Source of the DNA: Asaia sp. W19
GTDB lineage: Bacteria > Pseudomonadota > Alphaproteobacteria > Acetobacterales > Acetobacteraceae
Assembly: GCF_003994335.1 (NCBI RefSeq)
Contig: NZ_PNQZ01000066.1
Span: 1-64,000 of the forward strand
DNA: 64,000 nucleotides
Direction: 5' to 3'
The first letter of the stretch is position 1; every line of letters begins with the position of its first letter. The position numbers and the translations under genes are program-made. The notes under the pieces are model-generated. The model saw only the letters and a list, made by a program, of their open reading frames with translations. It ran no database searches and had not been told where the DNA came from. Positions 45,509-53,768 of this stretch are shown in pieces.

Positions 45509-46008
45509 CAGCGCCGTCGGGTGCGTTTTCGCCGCTTGCGCGCCACCCCTGCCGGGATCTCGGCAGGCCAGTCTACAAGATGGTCTTCAAGCAGCCCGGC
45601 ATCGCGTTCGCTGATCATACGTCCCTTGCCGGATATGCCTGCCTCATGCACCGAAGCAGCGGAGCCGGAACGCAAAGGATGCCATTCCGGTAGATCCTGC
45701 CCGTCACGTATCAGGATATAGGCGCAGCTCGGCGGGAGCCAATCGATATCCGCCAGAACCTCCGGCGTCAGGGACACGCAATCCGGCACCTTGCGAAAGC
45801 GCGCGGCGTAACTCGAGCACTGGCATGATTTCAGATCGAGTAGTCGGCAAGCCACATTGGTAAAATAGATGGCATCCGTTTCCTCGTCGCGGAGCTTGTG
45901 CAGGCAGCATTTGCCGCAGCCGTCGCAAAGGGACTCCCACTGTTCACGGGTCATATCCGCCAGTGAGACTGTCTGCCAGAAAGGGCGGGGCGTATCAGAC
46001 ATGGGCAT
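45508..46008 (-). CDS. UPF0260 (YcgN-like) cysteine-cluster protein
   Basis: 166 residues with the family cysteine pattern: CDGCGKCCLHKL near the N-terminus, then CRLLDLKSCQCSSY, VPDC and PPSCAY. Probably metal-binding, role unknown. ATG at 46002 is an alternative start. It overlaps the preceding membrane protein gene by 14 bases. Confidence 0.87.
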   Translation of the reverse strand: MPMSDTPRPFWQTVSLADMTREQWESLCDGCGKCCLHKLRDEETDAIYFTNVACRLLDLKSCQCSSYAARFRKVPDCVSLTPEVLADIDWLPPSCAYILIRDGQDLPEWHPLRSGSAASVHEAGISGKGRMISERDAGLLEDHLVDWPAEIPAGVARKRRKRTRRR

Positions 46009-46411
46009 GAGGGGGTGTGAGGAAGCACAGCGCGACCCCGATGGCCAGAATCACACAGGAGAGCGCAACAGGCAGGCGCAGCAGAGGGGCCCAGAGATGG
46101 CGCAGTCTCGCGGAGGGGCCTGCTCCAAGACCAGATGCCGCGCGTTTGGCCCCGGCAACGCGTTCCCCCGAGAGGCGCAGCGTGACGGGCACCAGGCAGA
46201 GCGGAGCCATCATAAACCCGGCGAGTGCCCAGGATCCATGGCCCCAGCGTGCCGCCAGCGCATGGTGCGCCCAGACTCCGCCTAGGAAAATGCCTGTGGC
46301 GCCCAACTGGAGCAGCAGCGGGAAAAGTGTTGCAAGTGCAGGGCGAATGGCCAGCAACAGACCGATGCCGAGCACAGCGCCGCCAAGACAGCAAAGCATA
46401 TCGGCACTCAT
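45995..46411 (-). CDS. Hypothetical inner-membrane protein
   Basis: 138 residues with four hydrophobic segments (MLCCLGGAVLGIGLLLAI at the start, ALSCVILAIGVALCFL at the end). No family recognised. It overlaps the genes on both sides in one leftward unit. Too short to be the missing ABC permease of the neighbours. Confidence 0.62.
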   Translation of the reverse strand: MSADMLCCLGGAVLGIGLLLAIRPALATLFPLLLQLGATGIFLGGVWAHHALAARWGHGSWALAGFMMAPLCLVPVTLRLSGERVAGAKRAASGLGAGPSARLRHLWAPLLRLPVALSCVILAIGVALCFLTPPHAHV

Positions 46412-47454
46412 GGGGCGGAGGTCAGCCAGGCCTGAAGCCGTTTCTGTAACGCGTCGAAATTAAGCGCCCAGAACGTGTCGCTCATGGCCAGAATGCGGGC
46501 ATCGCGCCCGTCCTGGGGTGCATCCTGGGTGTCGTCATGCAGGGGCGTCTGGTCACGCAGCATTCTGATCACTGCGTCGGTCTGTTCGGACGGAACGTTG
46601 CGCGGGATCGCCCAGGAAAGCCTTTGGCGCAGTGATTGGCGCCATTGTGCCGCGAAGGAGATCCGTGGCCCCAGATCCGCCAGTCGGTCATAAGGCGTCG
46701 AGAGCATGAGCGCCGCGCCGCTATTCATGATGCGGCTTGCCTCTTCAGGGGTGCGCCACCAGACCAGATAGGGTCTGAGCTGTTCCAGCTTGCGAAAGGC
46801 GCGGTCCACTCCGGCGGGTGAGCCGAGAACGGAATAGACATCTCCTGGGGCAACCCCATCGGCCATGAGGGCGATTTCGAGCGTCCCACGCGGGTCGAGG
46901 CGCAGCGCGCGCTTGCCGGGATGGCGTGCAATATCCCAGAAGTCTCCCCAATCCGGCGCAGCATCGCCCAAGCGTCCCCTGTCCCAGGCAAGCACGATCG
47001 ACTCCTCCCCCGCCTGAATGCCGCAGGGTGAGGCCACGTTATTGCGCGTAGGTGCGGATGACGCAGGCTGGGCCGGGGCGGGAAGGCTCTGCACGAGCCC
47101 GTCGCGGCAGGCAGCATAAAGCGTGGTGTTATCTACTATCGCCGCGAGCCAGGGCGAAACGCGGGCCGTGGCGGCATCGCGGAGCGTTGTCAGGCTGCCA
47201 TCCCATTCCCTGAGCGGATAGGGCTGGTCGGGCATCAGAAGTGAATGGGCATCGATGCTCCCGGAGACCACAGCCAGGACTGATTTAGGCGCGGTGCTTC
47301 GCGCTGGCTTGGCTGCACGTGCATGACGCGGGCCATGATGCGTATGATGCGGGGTCGCCATCGCAGGACAGGCAAGACCGGAGAGGCAGAGCGTCACCAG
47401 CAACATCCACGTCGCGCGCAGGCGCGTGCCACGCGAGCCGTCATCCGGTTTCAT
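46408..47454 (-). CDS. PotD-like extracellular solute-binding protein
   Basis: 348 residues from the ATG at 47454, chosen because the signal peptide follows (ATWMLLVTLCLSGLACPAMA); the frame is open to 47565. After a His-rich linker the protein resembles spermidine/putrescine-type binding proteins (LVWWRTPEEASRIMNSGAAL, MLSTPYDRLADLG). It follows an ABC ATPase-like gene, but no permease lies nearby and the ATPase looks inactive, so import is doubtful. Confidence 0.7.
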   Translation of the reverse strand: MKPDDGSRGTRLRATWMLLVTLCLSGLACPAMATPHHTHHGPRHARAAKPARSTAPKSVLAVVSGSIDAHSLLMPDQPYPLREWDGSLTTLRDAATARVSPWLAAIVDNTTLYAACRDGLVQSLPAPAQPASSAPTRNNVASPCGIQAGEESIVLAWDRGRLGDAAPDWGDFWDIARHPGKRALRLDPRGTLEIALMADGVAPGDVYSVLGSPAGVDRAFRKLEQLRPYLVWWRTPEEASRIMNSGAALMLSTPYDRLADLGPRISFAAQWRQSLRQRLSWAIPRNVPSEQTDAVIRMLRDQTPLHDDTQDAPQDGRDARILAMSDTFWALNFDALQKRLQAWLTSAP

Positions 47455-47516
47455 GAGGGGAGGTGACGCGTGCAGGAACTGGCCTTTCCGGGCTTGGGTA
47501 AGCGTGAGAACGCTTC

Positions 47517-48626
47517 TTATAGATCGTCTTTCATGGGAAAGGCCACAGCCTGACTGGCCTGCCACGCAAGTTGTAGCGTGGCGCCCGGCTTGATAGCCCG
47601 CATGGACTGCAGTAGCGGGCGACGCATGTCGATCTCTGCCCCATCGGCGAGACGCAGCCTGAGCCGAATCTGATCACCTGCGTGAAGCACGGACTGGATG
47701 CTCGCCACGAGCGGCGGTGTGTCATCATCACCCGCTACCGTTGTGCCGAAAAGAGGAGTCATGCGGTCAGGGCGCACACAGAGCGTGCATAGGGAATCCT
47801 CTTCCAGCGCCTCGTCAGCCATCGCTTCCACCACGCCACCGCAGGCGAGATGGACCCGGGCTATGTCCTCCTCAATGGCGAGGACACGACCGGTCAACAG
47901 ATTGGCCTCGCCAAACAGACCCGCGCTGCGTGGATCGCTCGGACGTTCGAGCAGCGTGGCGGCGTCGGCGCATTGAATGAGCGTCTCCCGATCGAACAGG
48001 GCGATACGCCCCCCGAGCCAGAGTGCATCTTCACGTCCCCGCGCGGCATAGATCATGCTCAGTCCGAGAGCGCGTTGAAGGGTGGAAAGCAATTGCCGCG
48101 CCTTGGCTGCGCTGCGCATATCCAGTCCGGAAAGCACGTCGTCCAGCACCAGAATCGCGGGGGCATAGGCCAGAGCGCGTGCCAGCTTGAGGCGTAGGGC
48201 CTGTTCTGGCGTCAGGCGATCGGCCCGCGTCGTGGCCAGGGCTTCCAGCCCTGTCAGGGCCATGACGCGTGCGATGCGCGCGTGGAGCGTGTCAGGGCGC
48301 GCGCCCTGCACACGCAGCGGAAAGCCGATATTCTCCGATACGCCGAGATGCCCGAACACCGGGTCACGGGGTGAAACCAGGACTATCGGACGGCGCTCGG
48401 GGAGGCAGGTCGTCATGTCCTGCCCGGCAAGCAGGATGCGCCCGCCCACAGGCTTGTCGAACCCGGCGAGGATATCACATAGGCGGCTGAGAACCCCTGG
48501 CTCCTCTCCCATCAGGCTCAATGCTTCGCCCTCGGTCACCGATAGGGTGAAAGCCTCGCTTCCATAGAAAAGGCAGAGATTGTCAAGGAGCAGGAGAGGT
48601 TTGCCGCCTTGCGTCGAAATCGCCAT
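47517..48626 (-). CDS. Degenerate ABC ATPase-like protein (PotA-type with TOBE end)
   Basis: 369 residues from ATG at 48626 (GAGG upstream). The overall layout is that of PotA-type ATPases, including a C-terminal TOBE-like region (CTLCVRPDRMTPL). The catalytic signatures are changed: the P-loop reads LMGEEPGVLSRL without GKS/T, the signature reads LTPEQALRLKLARAL instead of LSGGQ, Walker B reads ILVLDDVLSGLD, and the H-loop His and Q-loop Gln are absent. It keeps a full open frame, so it is probably a conserved non-hydrolysing protein, not a fresh pseudogene. Confidence 0.75.
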   Translation of the reverse strand: MAISTQGGKPLLLLDNLCLFYGSEAFTLSVTEGEALSLMGEEPGVLSRLCDILAGFDKPVGGRILLAGQDMTTCLPERRPIVLVSPRDPVFGHLGVSENIGFPLRVQGARPDTLHARIARVMALTGLEALATTRADRLTPEQALRLKLARALAYAPAILVLDDVLSGLDMRSAAKARQLLSTLQRALGLSMIYAARGREDALWLGGRIALFDRETLIQCADAATLLERPSDPRSAGLFGEANLLTGRVLAIEEDIARVHLACGGVVEAMADEALEEDSLCTLCVRPDRMTPLFGTTVAGDDDTPPLVASIQSVLHAGDQIRLRLRLADGAEIDMRRPLLQSMRAIKPGATLQLAWQASQAVAFPMKDDL

Positions 48627-48700
48627 GAAACCTCGCCTCTCCTCCATGCGTTTGTTACGGAACCACTAATTGCGGCTTCGACCGTGCAAGGAGTTGTGAC

Positions 48701-48979
48701 ATGAGCAAATCAGACGTCAAGAAATCTCTGGATGTTGCGAGCAAGTCGGCCCAAGACCAGATCGATACGCTGAAGGCTCAGCTAGAGCAGCTTCTGAAGG
48801 ATCGTATCAATCCTGCGCTGCTCGATGTCGCTGAGCGGGCAGATCACGCGGTCGCCAACGCCCGTGAGATCAAGGATGTGCAGTTGCACAACGCCGAGGC
48901 GCGCGTCCGTGCGCGTCCGCTCGCCGCTGTTTTGATTTCTGCGGTCATTGGCTTTATTGCTGGCCGTGTCTCCAAATAG
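48701..48979 (+). CDS. ElaB/YqjD (DUF883)-like membrane-anchored protein
   Basis: 92 residues: an N-terminal amphipathic helix (SKSAQDQIDTLKAQLEQLLK) and a C-terminal anchor ending AVLISAVIGFIAGRVSK, the hallmark of the family. Relatives bind ribosomes or the membrane under stress. Confidence 0.82.
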   Translation: MSKSDVKKSLDVASKSAQDQIDTLKAQLEQLLKDRINPALLDVAERADHAVANAREIKDVQLHNAEARVRARPLAAVLISAVIGFIAGRVSK

Positions 48980-49115
48980 GCTGTCTCCCACCTGAAGCAA
49001 GGCGGCCTCTCGTTTTAACCCGTTCCGGAGGCGGGCAGGGTGATCTGGTGCATGCCGGGCCATCCCGTTTGTTTCGCCTCCGAAGCGCTCTTACGTCAAA
49101 GGCTAGCGAATCTTC

Positions 49116-49547
49116 ATGAAGGTCATCGATGTCGGGCAAGAGGCCCTGCAGGCTCAAGGCGAGGTCATGCAGCGTGTGGCAATGCGGATCGGACGCCGTA
49201 TCGCCTATTTTGTCATTGCGGCCATTTTCGGCCTTTTTGCTCTGATTTCGTTCCACGCGGTTCTCTGGGCTTTCGCCTATAGCGTGCTGCATTTCTCTGC
49301 ATTCGCCGCTGCATGTTCGGTGCTCGGTCTCGATCTCCTTTTCGTGATCATTTTTGCACTGCTGGGGACGCGCAATGTTGCAGACCCCGTCGAATTCGAG
49401 GCGCGCCTGCGTCGTGATCGACGCTTCGCGGAATTCAAGCAGACCTTGGCGCTTTCCACCCTCACCGGCCTCCTGATCGGACCGGTTGGACGCTTTACCG
49501 GCAAGCAGCTCTTCACCGTCCTGAAGAACATCTTCGCCCGGCGTTGA
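49116..49547 (+). CDS. Small membrane protein, holin-X-like
   Basis: 143 residues with two strong hydrophobic hairpin segments (IAYFVIAAIFGLFALISF and AAACSVLGLDLLFVIIFALL), then a charged stretch and a weaker segment. It often accompanies YqjD-type genes (YqjE-like). Function unknown. Confidence 0.68.
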   Translation: MKVIDVGQEALQAQGEVMQRVAMRIGRRIAYFVIAAIFGLFALISFHAVLWAFAYSVLHFSAFAAACSVLGLDLLFVIIFALLGTRNVADPVEFEARLRRDRRFAEFKQTLALSTLTGLLIGPVGRFTGKQLFTVLKNIFARR

Positions 49548-49810
49548 TCGCCTTGACCGTGTTGTGACCGCCATTATCTGAAACCTAATTTAAAATTCAG
49601 GTTTGCCTGCTGGCGGCAGCGCAGTGTTTCCCCTATGACCGTCCTGTCACTGCTCCGGGCTGTCGTCTGGAGCTTATCCGGGATCGGTCGGACCACCTGA
49701 TGTCTGCGCCCCGGTGGCAAGGCGTGTCTCGATCCGCCTTCCATGCCACTGGGCTCTGCTCTCCTCCTCCTGATTCCAGCCGATCGACCCAGGAAGGATG
49801 AGGGAGGACG

Positions 49811-50005
49811 ATGCTCGCGGAATTCGATCTTTTCGGCGTCTTCATTTCCCCCATCGCGGTCTATTCGCTTGCCGCCATTCCCGTAACCCTGTTTATCCGC
49901 TTCCTGCTATGGCGGACCGGGGCGATCGAGTGGTTCTGGCATGTCGCCCTGTTCGAGGTCGCACTGTATCTGTGTGTGCTCTGTCTGATGGTGCTCTATG
50001 TCTGA
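49811..50005 (+). CDS. DUF1656 small membrane protein (AaeX-like)
   Basis: 64 residues with two membrane segments. The start EFDLFGVFISPIA is the DUF1656 hallmark. It normally lies between a FUSC inner-membrane protein and an HlyD-type adaptor; here only the adaptor follows. Confidence 0.82.
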   Translation: MLAEFDLFGVFISPIAVYSLAAIPVTLFIRFLLWRTGAIEWFWHVALFEVALYLCVLCLMVLYV

Positions 50006-50113
50006 CGGGTCTGCGTCTGGCAGCGCTGCGCGCCTCAAGTGCCTGCCTGCCTCCCCGGCGCGGTTTCCGGTCGCCAATCCCCTGTTCTCCGTTGTGCCCA
50101 AGGATAATCTCCC

Positions 50114-51025
50114 GTGCTGCTCGCCCGTACGCTGATCCGACTCCTCCTGACCTTCGCGGTGCTCGGGGTGACGCTCCTGCTGGGCTACACGCTGTGGGAA
50201 ACCTATATGATTGCCCCTTGGACCCGTGACGGACGTGTACGCGTCTATGTCGTCGACGCAGCTCCCGAAGTCTCGGGCACCGTTGTGAGCGTGCCGGTCC
50301 ATGACAATGATTTCGTCCATCGTGGCGACCCGCTTTTCGTGATCGATCCGGTCCGTTTCCGCCTTGCTATCAGAGAAGCCGAGGCCCATCTGGCCAGTGC
50401 GGAAGAGGATTTGAAACTGCGCCGCAACGATGCCAAGCGTCGTATGGGCCTGAACGGCATCGTCTCGGCCGAAGAGCAGGAAATCTATAACTCGAATGTC
50501 GAGACGCAGGAGGACGCGGTCAATGCAGCGCGGGCCGCGCTCGATGTGGCGCGTCTGAACCTGCAACGTTCCATCGTGTACTCGCCTGTCGAAGGGTATG
50601 TCACCAACCTCAATCTGCGCGTGGGTGATTACGCGCATGAGGGCCAGTCCCGCATGGCGGTGATCGACGCGGACAGCTTCTGGATCAACGCCTATTTCGA
50701 GGAAACGAAGATGTGGGGCGTTCATGTGGGCGACGTCGCCCGGGTGAAGCTCATGGGGTATCGCGAGATCATCCCTGCCCATGTTGTCTCGATCGCGCGT
50801 GGCATCAATGACCAGAACGGTTCCCCCGACAAGCTGGGCCTGCAGGATGTGAATCCTATCTTTACCTGGGTACGTCTCGCACAGCGCATTCCGGTGCGCA
50901 TCCACCTGGATCGCGTCCCGCCCGAGGTCATTCTGGCAGCAGGCATGACCTGCACGGTGACAGTGGGTACGCCGCCGCAGGGACAGCGGGGACGTCTGAC
51001 CACATGGCTGCAGAATCATCTCTGA
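50114..51025 (+). CDS. HlyD/EmrA-type membrane fusion protein (AaeA-like)
   Basis: 303 residues from GTG at 50114. An N-terminal membrane anchor, then barrel-sandwich halves (APEVSGTVVSVPVHDNDFVH and VYSPVEGYVTNLNLRVGDY) around a coiled-coil hairpin. Periplasmic adaptor joining an inner-membrane pump to the NodT-type channel downstream. Confidence 0.87.
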   Translation: MLLARTLIRLLLTFAVLGVTLLLGYTLWETYMIAPWTRDGRVRVYVVDAAPEVSGTVVSVPVHDNDFVHRGDPLFVIDPVRFRLAIREAEAHLASAEEDLKLRRNDAKRRMGLNGIVSAEEQEIYNSNVETQEDAVNAARAALDVARLNLQRSIVYSPVEGYVTNLNLRVGDYAHEGQSRMAVIDADSFWINAYFEETKMWGVHVGDVARVKLMGYREIIPAHVVSIARGINDQNGSPDKLGLQDVNPIFTWVRLAQRIPVRIHLDRVPPEVILAAGMTCTVTVGTPPQGQRGRLTTWLQNHL

Positions 51026-51027
51026 TC

Positions 51028-52551
51028 ATGGTTTCTCTTCCACATAGGCTTGCTCTCCTCGCCCTCTCCGTCGTCATGCTTGCCGGGTGCACAGTAGGGC
51101 CCAGCTACAAACCCGACCGGATGAAGCTGCCCGACGGCTTCGTGGAAACCGACCATGCCGCGACAGCCGAGGAGATCGCCCGGACCGAAGCCGAAATGAA
51201 GGAATGGTGGGGGCAGTATAATGACCCGCTGCTCAACCGTCTGGTCGCTCAGGCCATCAAGGGCAATTACGATCTGCTCATTGCCGATCAGCGGATCATT
51301 GCCGGTCGTGCCATGCGCGAGGAAGCTGCCTCGGCCTGGTACCCGCAGCTTGATGTGAATGCAGGGGGCGGGTCCAGTCGCTACTCGATCAACATCGATA
51401 ACTGGCCGATCCGCCCCGGGAACCCCCAGAACCGTCCCGAGGCCTCGGTTCTGACCTATGGCGCCCAGGCAAGCTGGGAGATCGATGCGTTCGGGCGTAT
51501 ACGGCGCGAGGTCGAGGCGAGCGAGCGCGCCATCGATGTCAGCATCGAAGACCGACGCGCCACGCTCATGACGCTGCTCTCCGATCTGATGCGCGCCTAT
51601 GTTTCCCTGCGTGGGGCGCAGCTTCGCCTCTCGATCGCCCAGGCGAATGTGAAGAACGCGCAGAGCGAGGTCGACCTCACCAAGCGGCTCTTCCTTGAAG
51701 GGATCGGCAACACATTGCAGATCGCTCAGGCCCAGAGCGAACTCGATAGCGAGACAGCCTCGCTCGAGCCGTTCAAGGCCCAGATCGACACACTGAGCCA
51801 TGGCGTGAGCGTTCTGCTGGGTGACATGCCCGGTGACCTCAAGGCGGAACTCGAAGCTTTACCCAATGGGGTGGCCTCCCTGCCGGAGATGCCGCGTTTT
51901 CCCGCAACGCTTCCTTCGATCGTTGTGGCCAATCGGCCCGATATCCGCGCAGCCGAGCGTGGCTATGCCGAGGCGACGGCGCGTATCGGTGTGGCCGTGG
52001 CGCAGCTCTATCCCAAATTCTCGATCCCGCTCACGTTCAATCCGAACGCCTCGGCCATGTATCAGGCCTTTCAGGTCAATGCGATGAGCTGGTCGTTCAT
52101 GATGCTGGCGACCCTGCCGGTCATGCATGGCGGACGTTTCACCTCGCAGGTGGTCGAGGCACGTGCACGCGCCGAAGCCAGCCGCCTGACCTATCGGAAG
52201 ACCGTCCTCAATGCCTTTCGCGAGGTAGAGGACGCGATGACGTCATGGCTGCATAACGATCACTACGTTGCCCAGCTTCACCAGGCATCGCTCGATAGCG
52301 GCCTCGCCGCAGACCGGGCGCGGCGTCTCTACGCAGCCGGTCTGACCGATTACATCAATGTGCTCACCACCCAGCGGACGCTGCTGGGCGCTCAGGATCG
52401 CGAGGCCATGGCCCGCACGGCGCGGCTACATGATACGGTGGCGCTTTACACCGCCATGGGGGCCGGCTGGCAGGGTATTGCCCTGCGCGATACGGCCTTG
52501 CCAATCGATGCGGCCAAGCAGAGTATTCTGGCCAAGGCGTTCTCTCGCTAG
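51028..52551 (+). CDS. Outer-membrane efflux lipoprotein, NodT/TolC family
   Basis: 507 residues from ATG at 51028, three bases after the adaptor stop. Lipobox LAGC at the signal end, then GPSYKPD, two repeated coiled-coil/barrel halves (LMRAYVSLRGAQLRLSIAQA and VLNAFREVEDAMTSW). The outer channel of the efflux set. Confidence 0.9.
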   Translation: MVSLPHRLALLALSVVMLAGCTVGPSYKPDRMKLPDGFVETDHAATAEEIARTEAEMKEWWGQYNDPLLNRLVAQAIKGNYDLLIADQRIIAGRAMREEAASAWYPQLDVNAGGGSSRYSINIDNWPIRPGNPQNRPEASVLTYGAQASWEIDAFGRIRREVEASERAIDVSIEDRRATLMTLLSDLMRAYVSLRGAQLRLSIAQANVKNAQSEVDLTKRLFLEGIGNTLQIAQAQSELDSETASLEPFKAQIDTLSHGVSVLLGDMPGDLKAELEALPNGVASLPEMPRFPATLPSIVVANRPDIRAAERGYAEATARIGVAVAQLYPKFSIPLTFNPNASAMYQAFQVNAMSWSFMMLATLPVMHGGRFTSQVVEARARAEASRLTYRKTVLNAFREVEDAMTSWLHNDHYVAQLHQASLDSGLAADRARRLYAAGLTDYINVLTTQRTLLGAQDREAMARTARLHDTVALYTAMGAGWQGIALRDTALPIDAAKQSILAKAFSR

Positions 52552-52631
52552 CGCTCTTGAAATACAGGGGCTGGACACAACATTAAACGCATGAATTCTG
52601 TAGTATTCACGAAAAACAGGGAGAAACTGGC

Positions 52632-53552
52632 GTGAAAGATCCTTATGCAGCGCTTGGCCTGACGCGTGGCGCCACGGATAAGGAAATCCGGAGCGCCTAT
52701 CGCAAGCTCGCCAAGGAGCATCACCCCGACCATAACCCTAACAACAAGAAGGCCGAGGAAGCGTTCAAGGCGGTCGGTGCCGCTTACGGCATTCTGGGCG
52801 ACAAGGAAAAGCGCGCCCGTTTCGATCGGGGCGAGATCGATGCCGAGGGCAATGAGCGGGGGCCTTTCGGAGGCGGTGGCTTTGGCGGGCAGGGGGGCTT
52901 TCATGGGGGTGGCCCAGGAGGCGCGCAATTCAACCAGGAAGATCTTGGCGCATTCTTCTCGGACATGTTCAGCGGTGGCGGCACTGGCGCAGATTTTGGC
53001 GGCGGTCCCTTCGGTGGGCGTCGGCGCAGCCGCCGCGGTGCCGATCGCTCCTACACACTGACCGTTTCATTCGAGGACTCTGTGCTGGGCACGACCAGCC
53101 GCGTTACCCTGCCCGAAGCGGGTACGGTCGAGGTCAAGATCCCTGCCGGGATTGAAGACGGCCAGACCTTGCGTCTGAACGGCAAGGGCGGCCCCGGCAT
53201 GGGTGAGAACGCCCCGGCGGGCGATGCGCTGATCACGATCTCAGTCACACCCAGCGCAGTATATACGCGCGATGGGCGTGATCTCAGAGCCAATGTGCCA
53301 GTTGATCTCTCGACGGCCATCCTGGGAGGCAAGCTCGTCGTGCCAACGCCCAAGGGGCAGGTCACAATGAAGGTGCCCCCTCATTCCGATACTGGCACCG
53401 TGCTGCGTCTGGGCGGTCGTGGCGTGGGAGAGCATGGGTCGCACAAGGCAGGTAATCTCTACGTCACGCTTCAGGTACGCATCGGCACGGTTGATCCGGC
53501 CCTTGAGGCGTTCTTTGCCGGGCAGCGCGCCCAGGCGGAGCAGGAGGCCTGA
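52632..53552 (+). CDS. DnaJ-class co-chaperone (CbpA-like, no zinc domain)
   Basis: 306 residues from GTG at 52632. The J domain has HPD at EHHPDHNPNN, then a long Gly/Phe-rich linker (about 75-135) and a two-part C-terminal substrate domain (TVEVKIPAGIEDGQTLRLNG). The CxxCxGxG zinc repeats are absent, which separates it from DnaJ itself. Stimulates DnaK. Confidence 0.88.
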   Translation: MKDPYAALGLTRGATDKEIRSAYRKLAKEHHPDHNPNNKKAEEAFKAVGAAYGILGDKEKRARFDRGEIDAEGNERGPFGGGGFGGQGGFHGGGPGGAQFNQEDLGAFFSDMFSGGGTGADFGGGPFGGRRRSRRGADRSYTLTVSFEDSVLGTTSRVTLPEAGTVEVKIPAGIEDGQTLRLNGKGGPGMGENAPAGDALITISVTPSAVYTRDGRDLRANVPVDLSTAILGGKLVVPTPKGQVTMKVPPHSDTGTVLRLGGRGVGEHGSHKAGNLYVTLQVRIGTVDPALEAFFAGQRAQAEQEA

Positions 53553-53555
53553 CCC

Positions 53556-53702
53556 GTGCCGGACAGACAGGGGTTCTTCGACTGGAAGCTCATCCTCACG
53601 CGTGAGGTGCTGGGGGTCATTACCGCCCTGTTCTTCACCATGCTGCTCATTGGGCTCTGCTATGACGGCATGCGGATCTCGGGGATCTGGTCCGGACTTT
53701 AG
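53556..53702 (+). CDS. Small single-pass membrane protein
   Basis: 48 residues from GTG at 53556, four bases after the chaperone stop. Polar start (PDRQGFFDWKLILT), then one hydrophobic segment (VLGVITALFFTMLLIGLCY) and a short tail. GGAGG occurs 12-16 bases upstream. Function unknown. Close spacing suggests cotranscription with the DnaJ-like gene. Confidence 0.55.
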   Translation: MPDRQGFFDWKLILTREVLGVITALFFTMLLIGLCYDGMRISGIWSGL

Positions 53703-53768
53703 TCTTTCCATCACGGGGGAGTGTGTTATCTCCGGGCAATCACGTCTCTTTGCCCGGAACCCCTCTTC

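Noticed and set aside
48980..49115. Separate small gene between the ElaB-like and holin-like genes
   Set aside because: Only out-of-frame shadows. No start with a ribosome binding site.
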